DNA of 11,583 bases. Origin: Campylobacterota bacterium (GTDB lineage Bacteria; Campylobacterota; Campylobacteria; Campylobacterales; SZUA-545). This document shows, in pieces, positions 1-6,827 of the stretch. Numbering within the stretch: position 1 is the stretch's first letter; each line of letters begins with the position of its first letter. Location of the stretch: the NCBI GenBank assembly GCA_003561815.1, contig PWVP01000083.1, forward strand, positions 1-11,583, read 5' to 3'. Under the pieces are notes generated by a model, which ran no database searches, had not been told where the DNA came from, and saw only the letters and a list, made by a program, of their open reading frames with translations. Made by a program: the position numbers and the translations under genes.

Positions 1-546
1 AACCGAAGCGTCTTTGATCCCCGCCTCATCGCCCTCCTGGTAATCCAGAATCTCCGCTTTAAACCCGCGCCTTTCGGCCCAGCGCAGGTACATACGGTAC
101 AGCATGCTGCCCCAATCCTGACTCTCCGTGCCGCCCGCGCCGGGGGTGATGGTCACGATCGCGTTGTTGCCGTCGAGTTCACCGCTAAGCATCAGCTCCA
201 CCTCCAGCGAATCGATCCGCTCCTCCAGACCCGGCAGCTCGGCGCTAAGTGCGGTCAGTGTGTCGTTATCCTGCTCAGCAGTGGCGATCTCGAAGAGTTC
301 GCTGGCATCCGCCACACCGCTTGCCGCCTCTTCGTAGCGCTCCATCGTACGGCTCAGACGGGTTTTTTCCTTCTGGATTTTGCCCGCTTTGTCCGGATCG
401 GACCAGAAGTTTTGATCGTTTTCCATCACGGCGATCTCATCGAGTCGCGCGCGGTTGACCTCGGGTTTGAGGATTCCTTCGGCGTTTTTGAGTTGGGCTT
501 GGAGTTTTTTGATCCGTTCGCCGTATTCGTAGGCATCAATAATCAT
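1..546 (-). CDS. prfB: Peptide chain release factor 2, N-terminal half (partial at window edge)
   Basis: Release factor 2 recognises UGA and UAA stop codons in the ribosomal A site and triggers peptide release. The minus strand reads from ATG at 546-544 for 182 codons to the window edge. It shows the coiled-coil N-terminal domain with the NFWSDPDKAGKIQKEK stretch (about residues 45-60), then the PCRF-domain signatures ITPGAGGTESQDW, LYRMYLRWAE and DYQEGDEAGIKDAS at the edge. The SPF stop-codon motif and catalytic GGQ lie outside the window. The frame is open from the start, so there is no in-frame UGA programmed frameshift of the kind in E. coli prfB. A Shine-Dalgarno AAGGA (559-555) sits 8 nt before the start. 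It is divergent from panC. The family assignment is firm; only the N-terminal half can be judged. Confidence 0.96.
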   Translation of the reverse strand, partial: MIIDAYEYGERIKKLQAQLKNAEGILKPEVNRARLDEIAVMENDQNFWSDPDKAGKIQKEKTRLSRTMERYEEAASGVADASELFEIATAEQDNDTLTALSAELPGLEERIDSLEVELMLSGELDGNNAIVTITPGAGGTESQDWGSMLYRMYLRWAERRGFKAEILDYQEGDEAGIKDASV

Positions 547-561
547 GGAGGGTTTCCTTGG

Positions 562-567
562 TACAAT
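562..567 (+). promoter_or_regulatory. panC: Candidate -10 box of panC-rimO
   Basis: TACAAT on the plus strand, about 26 nt before the GTG at 594 and 44 nt before the GTG at 612. It is the best -10-like hexamer between prfB and panC on this strand. There is no recognisable -35 box, so the call is tentative. Confidence 0.35.
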
Positions 568-584
568 GGCGCAGAGTTTTCGCG

Positions 585-590
585 ATTATA
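585..590 (-). promoter_or_regulatory. prfB: Candidate -10 box of prfB
   Basis: On the minus strand the sequence CGCTATAATCGCG contains a perfect TATAAT. It would start transcription near 578 and give a leader of about 32 nt that includes the AAGGA ribosome site. No good -35 hexamer is seen 17 nt upstream, which is normal for Campylobacterota sigma-70 promoters. The box lies just upstream of or inside the panC reading frame, depending on which panC start is used. Confidence 0.55.
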
Positions 591-593
591 GCG

Positions 594-1433
594 GTGAAGG
601 CATTAAAGGCAGTGAGAAGTGTAGAGAGCGTGGCCGAACTACTGGCCGCCAGAAGCGAGATGAGCGGCAGCGTGGGGTTTGTGCCCACCATGGGGGCGCT
701 GCACGCAGGGCATATGAGTCTGATTCGTCAGGCGCACGAGGAGAACGATCAGGTGATCGTCTCCATCTTCGTCAACCCCACCCAGTTTCTGCCCGGTGAG
801 GATTTTGAGCGCTACCCGCGCAAAGAGCAGGCCGATCGGCTTTTGTGTAAAAGTGCCGGATGCGATCTGCTCTTTTTGCCCCCGATCGAGGCGATTTACG
901 GTGCGGATGAACCGGTAGTCAAAGCCCCGGCGGTGAGCGGCTACATCCTCGAAGGGCACGAGCGGCCCGGCCACTTCGATGGGGTACTCACCGTGGTGCT
1001 CAAGCTGCTGGGCCTCACCCGCCCCACGCGGGCCTACTTCGGCAAAAAGGACGCACAACAGCTGATTCTGATCCGCCAGATGGCCGATCGGTTTTTTCTG
1101 CCCACCGAGATTATCGCCGCTGAGACCCTACGCCAAAAGGACGGCCTGGCGCTCTCGAGCCGAAACGAGTATCTCAGCGATACGCAGCGCACCGAAGCGC
1201 TAAAGATCAGCCAGAGCCTCTTTGAGGCCAGCCGCCTCATCAAACAGGGGCGCAGCGAAAGTGCCGCGATCGAAGCGGCGATGCGTCAGGTGCTCGCACC
1301 ACTGGCGATCGACTATGTCGCCATCACCGATCGCGCCCTGCGTCCGATCGACGCGATCGTCAAAGGTGAAAGCCTGATTCTCGTCGCCGCGCGGGTGGGT
1401 GGTGTGCGACTGATTGATAATATGTGGGTATAG
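594..1433 (+). CDS. panC: Pantothenate synthetase
   Basis: PanC condenses pantoate and beta-alanine with ATP to make pantothenate, the precursor of coenzyme A, in the cytoplasm. Family signatures appear in order (numbered from GTG 594): PTMGALHAGH (31-40, nucleotide-binding HxGH), VSIFVNPTQF, RPGHFDGVLTVV, YFGKKDAQQ and LALSSRN with its KMSKS-like role. The C-terminus GVRLIDNM is also typical. The start is uncertain. The open frame reaches back to a TTG at 558, but conserved PanC proteins start about 30 residues before PTMG. GTG 594 (279 aa) and GTG 612 (273 aa, preceded by GAAGG at 596-600) both fit, and both are close to the family length of about 280. The stop codon is 2 nt from rimO, so the two are probably cotranscribed. 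Confidence 0.95.
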   Translation: MKALKAVRSVESVAELLAARSEMSGSVGFVPTMGALHAGHMSLIRQAHEENDQVIVSIFVNPTQFLPGEDFERYPRKEQADRLLCKSAGCDLLFLPPIEAIYGADEPVVKAPAVSGYILEGHERPGHFDGVLTVVLKLLGLTRPTRAYFGKKDAQQLILIRQMADRFFLPTEIIAAETLRQKDGLALSSRNEYLSDTQRTEALKISQSLFEASRLIKQGRSESAAIEAAMRQVLAPLAIDYVAITDRALRPIDAIVKGESLILVAARVGGVRLIDNMWV

Positions 1434-1435
1434 GG

Positions 1436-2743
1436 ATGGCAGGAAAATTACACTTAGTGAGTCTGGGATGCACGAAGAACCTAATCGACAGCGAGGTGAT
1501 GCTTGCGCGGCTCAAAGGGCTCGAACTCACCGACGAGGTGGGTGAGGCGGATGTGATCGTGCTCAACTCCTGCGGCTTTATCGACGCGGCCAAAGAGGAG
1601 AGTATCAACACCATTTTAAGCCTGCACGAAGCGCGCAAAGAGGGCTCTTTACTGGTGGTGGCCGGCTGCCTGACGCAGCGCTATCAAGAGGAGCTTCAGG
1701 CAGAGCTGCCGGAGGTGGATATCTTCACCGGTGTGGGGGATTACGCCCGCATCGATGCGCTGATCGAGCAGAAGATGAGCGGCTTTAGCGATCAGGTCTT
1801 TTTACAAGAGAGTGAAGAACGCGTGGTGACCGGCAGTAGCTTTCACGCCTATGTCAAAATCGCCGAGGGGTGCAATCAGGTGTGCAGCTTCTGTGCGATC
1901 CCCTCCTTTAAAGGCAAGCTCCACTCCCGATCGCTCACCAGCATCGTCAAAGAGGTGGAGCGGCTGGTGGCGCAAGGCTTTTTTGACTTTAGTTTTATCG
2001 CGCAGGATAGCAGCAGTTATGGCCGCGACATCGGCGAAGCAGATGGCCTCATCGCCCTGATCGAAGCGGTGGAGAAGATCGAAGGGGTCAAGCGCGCGCG
2101 CATCCTCTATCTCTACCCCTCCACCACCAGCACGGCACTCATCGATCGCCTGGCAAGCTCGAAAGTGTTCGCCCCCTACTTCGATATCCCGCTGCAACAT
2201 GTGAGTGATTCGATGCTCAAAACCATGCGTCGCGGGCTGGGGCGCGAGGCGAGTTTCGCGCTAGTAGAAAAGATGCGCGCGGTACCGAACAGCTGGCTAC
2301 GCACCGCGTTTATCGTGGGTCATCCAGGCGAAAGCGAAGCGGATTTCGAGGCGCTTTGTGAGGTGATCGCCTCGGGGGTGTTTGATATGGTGAGCCTCTT
2401 TGGTTTTAGCGACGAAGAGGGCACTACCGCCCACGACATGGCCGATCGGGTGGATGCCAAAACCCTCAAAGCGCGGCTCAAAAAAGCCGAAAAACTGGCC
2501 AAAACGGCCCGTAAAAAACGGCTCAAGGCGTTTATCGGCCAGACATTGCCCGTCGTCATCGAGGGTGAAAGCGACGAACATGAGTTTCTGATTGCCGCCA
2601 AACACCTCGACTGGGCGCCGGAGATCGACCCGCAGATTCTGATCAACGACAGCGATGTGGCGGGTCTGAAGCCGGGCCAAATCGGTGAGGTGATCATCAC
2701 CGACGCGACCGATGAGCAGCTCATCGGCCGCTTTTTGGGCTAA
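1436..2743 (+). CDS. rimO: Ribosomal protein S12 methylthiotransferase RimO
   Basis: RimO is a radical-SAM enzyme that adds a methylthio group to a conserved aspartate of ribosomal protein S12. The UPF0004/MTTase domain has its three cluster cysteines at C12 (SLGCTKN), C46 (NSCGFI) and C78 (AGCLTQRY). The radical-SAM cluster motif is C146-x3-C150-x2-C153. A TRAM domain ends the protein (about residues 370-435, from KAFIGQTLPVVIEG). SLGCTKNLIDSE and the TRAM domain separate RimO from the tRNA enzyme MiaB. Length is 435 aa, normal for the family. The frame is open upstream to a GTG at 1424 inside panC, but ATG 1436 puts the conserved N-terminus in its usual place. It lies 2 nt after panC, so translation is probably coupled. 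Confidence 0.96.
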   Translation: MAGKLHLVSLGCTKNLIDSEVMLARLKGLELTDEVGEADVIVLNSCGFIDAAKEESINTILSLHEARKEGSLLVVAGCLTQRYQEELQAELPEVDIFTGVGDYARIDALIEQKMSGFSDQVFLQESEERVVTGSSFHAYVKIAEGCNQVCSFCAIPSFKGKLHSRSLTSIVKEVERLVAQGFFDFSFIAQDSSSYGRDIGEADGLIALIEAVEKIEGVKRARILYLYPSTTSTALIDRLASSKVFAPYFDIPLQHVSDSMLKTMRRGLGREASFALVEKMRAVPNSWLRTAFIVGHPGESEADFEALCEVIASGVFDMVSLFGFSDEEGTTAHDMADRVDAKTLKARLKKAEKLAKTARKKRLKAFIGQTLPVVIEGESDEHEFLIAAKHLDWAPEIDPQILINDSDVAGLKPGQIGEVIITDATDEQLIGRFLG

Positions 2744-2862
2744 GCGGGCTTGAGTTCGCCGCCGAGGTATTTGTGAATCACCGACCCGATCAGGGTCTGA
2801 TAAGGAACTCCCTCCCCGCTCTCCACAAACGGAACATAGTAGGCATAGCCTCGAATGACACT
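2740..2862 (-). pseudogene. Remnant of a CopG/ribbon-helix-helix type antitoxin (C-terminal tail)
   Basis: The minus strand between an in-frame TGA (2865-2863) and TAG (2742-2740) encodes 40 codons ending EGVPYQTLIGSVIHKYLGGELKPA. The (G/E)xPYQTLI(S/G)S(V/I)(I/L)HKY pattern is typical of the C-terminus of small CopG-like antitoxins (BrnA-like or COG5304-like). The N-terminal half of such a protein is missing, there is no ATG start in frame, and no toxin gene is next to it, so I read it as a decayed fragment. Its stop codon overlaps the rimO stop. The preceding residues (GYAYYVPFVE) are not recognised. The assignment rests on one short motif remembered from the family. Confidence 0.45.
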
Positions 2863-2982
2863 TCAAGCCATGTTATATTTGGTATGCAGAGAGTAGCGGA
2901 TCGTGCTTGATACACTCTGAAGCCGTGACCAAGCCCAGAATCAAAGCGAACCGCTGATAACATAACTCAAACCGTCAGGAGG

Positions 2983-3004
2983 CACCACGGGAGGTGGCGG
3001 TTTT
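2983..3004 (+). terminator. Possible intrinsic terminator (hairpin then TTTT)
   Basis: CACC (2983-2986) or the overlapping CCAC (2985-2988) can pair with GGTG/GTGG (2993-2997). The adjacent GCGGTT (2997-3002) can pair with an upstream AACCGC (2949-2954) or, as CGGTTT, with AAACCG (2969-2974). A TTTT run follows at 3001-3004. It is over 200 nt after rimO, so it may end rimO read-through or an unknown small transcript. The stem is interrupted and the call is weak. Confidence 0.3.
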
Positions 3005-3114
3005 ATGTGCGCTGGGCTACCGGGCTAGCGCCGAGCAGCCGCCGCGCCGACGACTGCCGATCGAGAGCCTCACTCAGGAGTACTCAACTCAAGGGATCTT
3101 TACGGCCGATCGGA

Positions 3115-3120
3115 TAAAAT
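3115..3120 (+). promoter_or_regulatory. Candidate -10 box of the plsC-like gene
   Basis: TAAAAT in an AT-rich patch 27 nt before the TTG start at 3148. Transcription would begin near 3127 and include the GGGAG ribosome site at 3139-3143. No -35 box is evident. Confidence 0.4.
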
Positions 3121-3147
3121 AAGAGAAATTTTAATCGTGGGAGCGAT

Positions 3148-3807
3148 TTGAAAAAACTCAGGATCTCTGTAGCCACTTTCCTCTCGGCGGTGGCGATGAT
3201 GGTGATGATTGTCGGGATGTACCTTACTCCGAATCGAACCCGCTGGTGGCGCCACTGGTGGGCGCGCCTGACCGTCTGGCTCAGCGGTGCCAAAGTGACG
3301 ATTGATGCCAGCCCCGATCCCAAAGCGCAGCTTTTTGTGATCAACCACCGCAACCTGCTGGACATCGTACTGCTCGAGGCGGTTCTGCCCGGCACGCTGG
3401 ATCCGTGCTGGATCGCCAAAAAGGAGATCGCTAAAATCCCCATTTTTGGCCGGATTCTGGATGCCCCTAAGATGCTGGTGATCGATCGGGAGAATCGGCG
3501 CGAGATTGTCAAGCTGCTCAAAAACGCCGCCGTACCGCTGGCCAAGGGGCGACCACTGATGATCTTTCCAGAGGGGACGCGCAATAAAGGAGACGGCTTG
3601 CTCACCTTCAAGGCTGGCGCGAAGATGCTGGCCGAGAAGCACCAGCTGCTGGTTCAGCCGGTGGTGATCCAGGGCAGCGACACGGGGGGCGGGCCGATTC
3701 ATATCCGCTACCTGCCCGCCATCAATCCTAAAAGCGATCCGCAGTGGTACACCACCCTGGAAGAGCAGATGCGAAGCGCCTACGACGCACCGCCAGCGGA
3801 GGCCTAG
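3148..3807 (+). CDS. plsC: 1-acyl-sn-glycerol-3-phosphate acyltransferase (PlsC/LPLAT family)
   Basis: Enzymes of this family move an acyl chain to the 2-position of lysophosphatidic acid at the inner membrane, making phosphatidic acid for phospholipids. The catalytic HxxxxD motif is NHRNLLD (H67, D72) and the substrate-binding FPEGTR is at 140-145. A hydrophobic segment at about 8-25 should anchor the N-terminus. The conserved block KKEIAKIPIFG (about 91-101) is also typical. Length, 219 aa, is usual for short PlsC proteins. The start is TTG, supported by GGGAG 4 nt upstream and by the MKKL-hydrophobic N-terminus. Its stop overlaps, tail to tail, that of the next gene. The family is sure; the exact acyl acceptor is not, since several LPLAT paralogues share these motifs. 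Confidence 0.9.
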   Translation: MKKLRISVATFLSAVAMMVMIVGMYLTPNRTRWWRHWWARLTVWLSGAKVTIDASPDPKAQLFVINHRNLLDIVLLEAVLPGTLDPCWIAKKEIAKIPIFGRILDAPKMLVIDRENRREIVKLLKNAAVPLAKGRPLMIFPEGTRNKGDGLLTFKAGAKMLAEKHQLLVQPVVIQGSDTGGGPIHIRYLPAINPKSDPQWYTTLEEQMRSAYDAPPAEA

Positions 3808-4337
3808 TCGGTCAGAAACGACTCGATCAGGCACTCGGCACGCACAGGCAGGTCGCTGGCGTCATACTCCAGGTAGTCAATGAGGATGCGATACACCTCC
3901 TGGCCGTCATAGACGAAAGAGGCGAGCAGATAGCCCGCGAAGTGCTGGCGGGGCGGGTTGCGCTTGTTTGGATCCTCTTTATCATCTTCGACAAGCCCCC
4001 AGTGAATCTCCAGCGGGCTCTGCTCAGGCTGCGGCGCGCGCCCGATCGCCTCGATCAAGATTTCCTCGATCGCCTCATCACTTAGCGCGCCTTTTAGCCG
4101 GGTGGGCATATGCTGAGCGAAGCGCTGCTCGCCGCGCAGACGGTAGTTGCCCGCCTGGAGGGCTTCGCGGGGGGCCTCACGCGCCTCGGCGGTGCGCCAC
4201 CGCTCAAAGACCGTCACCTCCGTATGGCAGGCGAGGCGATCGCTTTTAGGGCCCGGCGTGAAGCTGCCGATACCCAGCCAGATGCCGCCTAGCACCAGCA
4301 GAGCCGCCACGCCGATTGCGATTAGCAGTCGTTTCAT
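3804..4337 (-). CDS. Membrane-anchored or exported protein of unknown function
   Basis: I do not recognise this 177-aa protein. It starts MKRLLIAIGVAALLVLGGIW, a basic start followed by a hydrophobic stretch (about 4-22), so it is probably anchored in the inner membrane with the rest in the periplasm, or exported. There is no lipobox, and the cysteine at 37 is too far from the membrane segment. The remainder is charged and mostly soluble, with an acidic DDKEDP patch near 117-122 and a C-terminal alternating hydrophobic part (FAGYLLASFVYDG, YRILIDYLEYD) that looks like beta-strands. It has its own TATAAT box and a strong AGGAGAGAG ribosome site. The stop codon shares the CTAG at 3804-3807 with the convergent acyltransferase gene. 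Confidence 0.75.
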   Translation of the reverse strand: MKRLLIAIGVAALLVLGGIWLGIGSFTPGPKSDRLACHTEVTVFERWRTAEAREAPREALQAGNYRLRGEQRFAQHMPTRLKGALSDEAIEEILIEAIGRAPQPEQSPLEIHWGLVEDDKEDPNKRNPPRQHFAGYLLASFVYDGQEVYRILIDYLEYDASDLPVRAECLIESFLTD

Positions 4338-4340
4338 CTT

Positions 4341-4372
4341 CTCTCTCCTTTTTTGGGCATATGTTCATTATA
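4341..4372 (-). promoter_or_regulatory. Promoter -10 box and strong ribosome site for the 177-aa protein
   Basis: On the minus strand a perfect TATAAT (4372-4367) is followed by a short leader and AGGAGAGAG (4349-4341), 3 nt before the ATG at 4337. This gives the gene a start site separate from the uvrB/ankyrin genes upstream of it on the same strand, although read-through is possible because no terminator is seen in the 47-nt gap. Confidence 0.6.
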
Positions 4373-4384
4373 CCACAAAGCGGG

Positions 4385-4729
4385 CTACTGCTGCTCTTTT
4401 AGATAGGCGATCACCGCCGCATCGCCGCGATCTTTGGCCGCTTCGATCGCCGCCTCATCCACCACTGCTCCCGCCTCCACCAGCAGCGTGACCATCTCAA
4501 GATGGCCGCTAAAGGCGGCGTGCATCAGCGGGGTCCAGCCCATCTTACACAGCGCGTCGAGATCCGCTCCGCGCGCGATCGCCCGCTCGGCGCGATCGAG
4601 ATTTCCGGCATAGATGGCGCTCACCAGATCGCGCACCTCAGCACTCTGGGGCGTGCCCGCCTCCTCGCTCTTTTCGCCACAGCCGATCAGCAGCATACCG
4701 GCTAGAATCAGACCCAACCACCGCATCAT
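4385..4729 (-). CDS. Small ankyrin-repeat lipoprotein
   Basis: A 114-aa protein with a lipoprotein signal: MMRW, a hydrophobic core (5-15) and lipobox LIGC with the lipidated cysteine at 17. After a short charged linker there are about two ankyrin repeats: VRDLVSAIYAGNLDRAERAI (32-51) with ARGADL, then GWTPLMHAAFSGHLEMVTLL (64-83) with VEAGAVV, and a truncated third unit (EAAKDRGDAAVIAYL). Ankyrin repeats bind proteins, so this is probably a periplasmic or outer-membrane adaptor; the partner is unknown. The ATG at 4729 overlaps the uvrB stop as ATGA, with AGGAG (4736-4732) inside uvrB, so translation is coupled to uvrB. A second ATG follows directly and has better ribosome-site spacing. The cell-surface prediction makes the pairing with a cytoplasmic repair gene odd. 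Confidence 0.85.
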   Translation of the reverse strand: MMRWLGLILAGMLLIGCGEKSEEAGTPQSAEVRDLVSAIYAGNLDRAERAIARGADLDALCKMGWTPLMHAAFSGHLEMVTLLVEAGAVVDEAAIEAAKDRGDAAVIAYLKEQQ

Positions 4730-6699
4730 AGACTCCTAATCTTCGTAATCTCATCGCGCAATCTGGCCGCCTCTTCAAACTCCAGCTGCTTGGCCGCCTC
4801 TTTCATCTTCGCGCTGAGCTCTTTGATGAGTTTTTGCTTTTCACTCGCGGGCATTTTGAGCAGCTTCTCTTTCTTTAGCTGCAGCAGCTCGGTGTGATCG
4901 GTGAGCCTCAGAGTCGAATCGAGTTTGCGCGTGGTGCTCTGTGGGGTGATGCCGTGCGCCTCGTTGTGCGCGATCTGTTTTTCGCGCCGGGCGTTGGTGG
5001 TATCAATCGCCACTTTCATCGCCGCGCTGGTCTTTTTGCAGAACATCAGCACTTTGCCACTCAGGTTTCGCGCCGCGCGGCCCATCGTCTGGATCAGCGC
5101 CGTCTCAGAGCGCAAAAACCCCTCTTTATCCGCATCGAAAATCGCCACTAGACTCACCTCGGGCAGATCCAGCCCCTCGCGCAGCAGGTTGATGCCAATC
5201 AGCATGTCAAACTCACCCAAGCGCAGGCCCCGGATGATCTCATTTCGCTCGATCGCGTCGATATCCGAGTGCAGATATTTGACTTTGAAACCCAGTGAGA
5301 GGTAGTGTTTCTGGAGCTCTTCGGCCATCTTTTTGGTCAGCGTCGTGACCAGTACCCGCTCGTTTCGCGCGATCACCTTCTTCGCCTCATCGTGCAGTAT
5401 CGCTACCTGATTATCGCTATCATGCAGCTCGATCACCGGATCGAGCAGCCCTGTGGGGCGCACCACCTGCTCAGCAATCACCGCGCTGTGCTCGCTCTCC
5501 CACTCAGCCGGTGTGGCGCTGACGAAAAGATAGTGCGGTGCCTTTTCGATGAACTCATCGAATTTCAATGGCCGGTTATCCAGTGCGCTAGGCAGGCGAA
5601 AGCCGTAGTCCACGAGCACCTCTTTGCGGCTGCGATCGCCGGCGAACATACCGCGAAACTGCGGAAGCGAGACATGGGATTCATCGACGATCACCAGATA
5701 CGGTTTGCCTTTGATCTCAAAGTAGTCCATCATCGAGTACGGCGTTTCGCCGGGCTGTTTACCAGTAAAGTAGCGCGAGTAGTTTTCCACGCCTTTACAC
5801 GCGCCGGTGGCTTTGAGCATCTCCAGATCGAACTCTACGCGCTGTTTGAGCCGCTGATGCTCGACGATTTTGCCCGCTTTTTCCAGCTCGGCGAGCCGCT
5901 CTTCGAGCTCCCTTTCGATGCCTGCGATCGCGCTTTTTAGCCGATCGGCGGTGACGGCGAAGTTGGTCGCGGCATAGAGTGTGACCTCTTTTAGGCTCTC
6001 GCCCATCTCGCCGGTGTAGGGGTTAAAAAAGCTGATGCGATCCACCTCATCGCCGAAAAACTCCACCCGGATCGCGTCGGTCTCCTCGTAGCTGGGGAAG
6101 ATGTCCACACTCTCACCCTGCACGCGAATCATCCCACGGTCAAAAAACTTATCGTTTCGCTTATAGCCCATATCCACAAGAGAGAGCAGCCACTCGCGGC
6201 GGTTAAACTCATCGCCCACGCGCACCTGGCTGACCATCTTACGGTACTCCTCGGGGTTGCCCAGGCCGTAGTTGGCCGAGACGGAGGCGACTACGATCAC
6301 ATCGTCATGATGCAGGAGATTGGCCGTGGCGGCCAGGCGCAGGCGCTCTAGCTCGTCATTGATACTCGAATCTTTTTCGATGAAGAGATCCTGACGGGGC
6401 AGGTACGCCTCTGGCTGATAGTAGTCGTAGTAGCTGATAAAGTACTCCACATGGTTATCGGGGAAAAAGCTTTTAAACTCGTGGTAGAGCTGCGCGGCGA
6501 GGGTTTTATTATGCGTCATGATCAGCGTGGGGATCTGCAGCTGCTGGATGATGCTGGCCATGGTAAAGGTCTTGCCGCTGCCGGTGACGCCCAGCAGGGT
6601 CTGGTAGCGGTTTTTTGCGGCGATCGAGCCGCTAAGCTTCGCGATCGCCTGGGGCTGGTCGCCTGCGGGGGCGTAGTCGCTTTTTAGTTTAAAATCCAT
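4726..6699 (-). CDS. uvrB: Excinuclease ABC subunit B
   Basis: UvrB is the damage-verifying helicase-like subunit of bacterial nucleotide excision repair. It is loaded by UvrA and recruits UvrC to cut on both sides of the lesion. Seen in order: Walker A GVTGSGKT (37-44), the DNA-probing beta-hairpin YYDYYQPEAYLP (90-101), DESH (339-342, Walker B region) with SLPQFRGMFAGDRSRKEVLVDYGFRLPSALDNRPL after it, the SATPAEWE motif, helicase motif VI QTMGRAARN (537-545), and the C-terminal UVR/UvrC-binding motif (about 620-655, KQLEFEEAARLRDEI). The 657 aa length is normal. No strong Shine-Dalgarno precedes the ATG. It is followed without gap by the ankyrin lipoprotein gene. No missing key residue was seen. 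Confidence 0.98.
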   Translation of the reverse strand: MDFKLKSDYAPAGDQPQAIAKLSGSIAAKNRYQTLLGVTGSGKTFTMASIIQQLQIPTLIMTHNKTLAAQLYHEFKSFFPDNHVEYFISYYDYYQPEAYLPRQDLFIEKDSSINDELERLRLAATANLLHHDDVIVVASVSANYGLGNPEEYRKMVSQVRVGDEFNRREWLLSLVDMGYKRNDKFFDRGMIRVQGESVDIFPSYEETDAIRVEFFGDEVDRISFFNPYTGEMGESLKEVTLYAATNFAVTADRLKSAIAGIERELEERLAELEKAGKIVEHQRLKQRVEFDLEMLKATGACKGVENYSRYFTGKQPGETPYSMMDYFEIKGKPYLVIVDESHVSLPQFRGMFAGDRSRKEVLVDYGFRLPSALDNRPLKFDEFIEKAPHYLFVSATPAEWESEHSAVIAEQVVRPTGLLDPVIELHDSDNQVAILHDEAKKVIARNERVLVTTLTKKMAEELQKHYLSLGFKVKYLHSDIDAIERNEIIRGLRLGEFDMLIGINLLREGLDLPEVSLVAIFDADKEGFLRSETALIQTMGRAARNLSGKVLMFCKKTSAAMKVAIDTTNARREKQIAHNEAHGITPQSTTRKLDSTLRLTDHTELLQLKKEKLLKMPASEKQKLIKELSAKMKEAAKQLEFEEAARLRDEITKIRSL

Positions 6700-6721
6700 G
6701 CGCGATTATCGCATAGGGGGG

Positions 6722-6750
6722 ATTAGAAGGGGGATAGCAGCAAATTTCAA
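6722..6750 (-). promoter_or_regulatory. uvrB: Candidate sigma-70 promoter of uvrB
   Basis: On the minus strand TTGAAA (6750-6745) is separated by exactly 17 nt from TCTAAT (6727-6722), the best two-box match in the window. Transcription would start near 6714, about 15 nt before the uvrB ATG. A second -10-like GATAAT (6710-6705) sits only 5 nt before the ATG. Confidence 0.5.
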
Positions 6751-6762
6751 AGCGCATCTCGC

Positions 6763-6768
6763 TAGAAT
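6763..6768 (+). promoter_or_regulatory. Candidate -10 box of the ATPase/DUF4276 pair
   Basis: TAGAAT in the context GCTAGAATTAAG, 59 nt before the ATG at 6828. It is the only fair -10 match on this strand in the uvrB-ATPase gap. The ribosome site of the ATPase gene is weak (GGGA at 6815-6818). Confidence 0.35.
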
Positions 6769-6818
6769 TAAGACAATACAAGCAAGATGATGCCAGCTGG
6801 CCCAAGATAGTATCGGGA

Positions 6819-6827
6819 AAGTGCCAA
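6819..6827 (+). repeat. Left copy of 9-bp direct repeat AAGTGCCAA
   Basis: AAGTGCCAA lies directly before the ATPase start codon. The identical 9-mer recurs at 8565-8573, beginning inside the stop codon of the DUF4276 gene, so the pair brackets the two-gene island almost exactly. Confidence 0.6.

Larger units (their letters stand above)
2744..3147. other. Gene-poor spacer between rimO and the acyltransferase gene
   Basis: About 400 nt without an intact gene. It holds the antitoxin relic near rimO, a TTATATTT stretch near 2870 that could be a -10 box, a hairpin followed by TTTT near 2983-3004, another weak hairpin with GCGCT/AGCGC arms (about 3010-3032), and a GC-rich run to 3060. The acyltransferase promoter region follows. 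No tRNA-like T-loop (TTCGAA/TTCRANY) and no known riboswitch consensus were recognised. Confidence 0.5.

Noticed and set aside
585..597. Leaderless start for panC at GTG 594 from a GATTAT box
   Set aside because: The same bases read better as TATAAT for prfB on the other strand, and GTG 612 has a GAAGG site upstream, so no leaderless claim is made.
639..1058. Open frame of 139 codons opposite panC
   Set aside because: Antisense shadow of panC in a GC-rich gene; no recognisable motif and no ribosome site, while panC itself has full family signatures.
2297..2866. 189-codon open frame opposite the end of rimO
   Set aside because: Most of it mirrors rimO; the composition is typical of an antisense shadow. 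It also runs through the antitoxin relic region in a different frame.
2940..3060. A tRNA, tmRNA or SRP RNA gene in the rimO-plsC gap
   Set aside because: A CACCA string near 2983 drew attention, but there is no T-loop motif, no matching acceptor stem and no conserved SRP or tmRNA core.
3804..3807. Shared CTAG forming both stop codons of two convergent genes
   Set aside because: Neat, but a palindromic stop overlap between convergent genes is common and needs no special explanation.
5305..5940. 211-codon open frame opposite uvrB
   Set aside because: Lies wholly antisense to conserved uvrB sequence and shows no independent start signal or domain.
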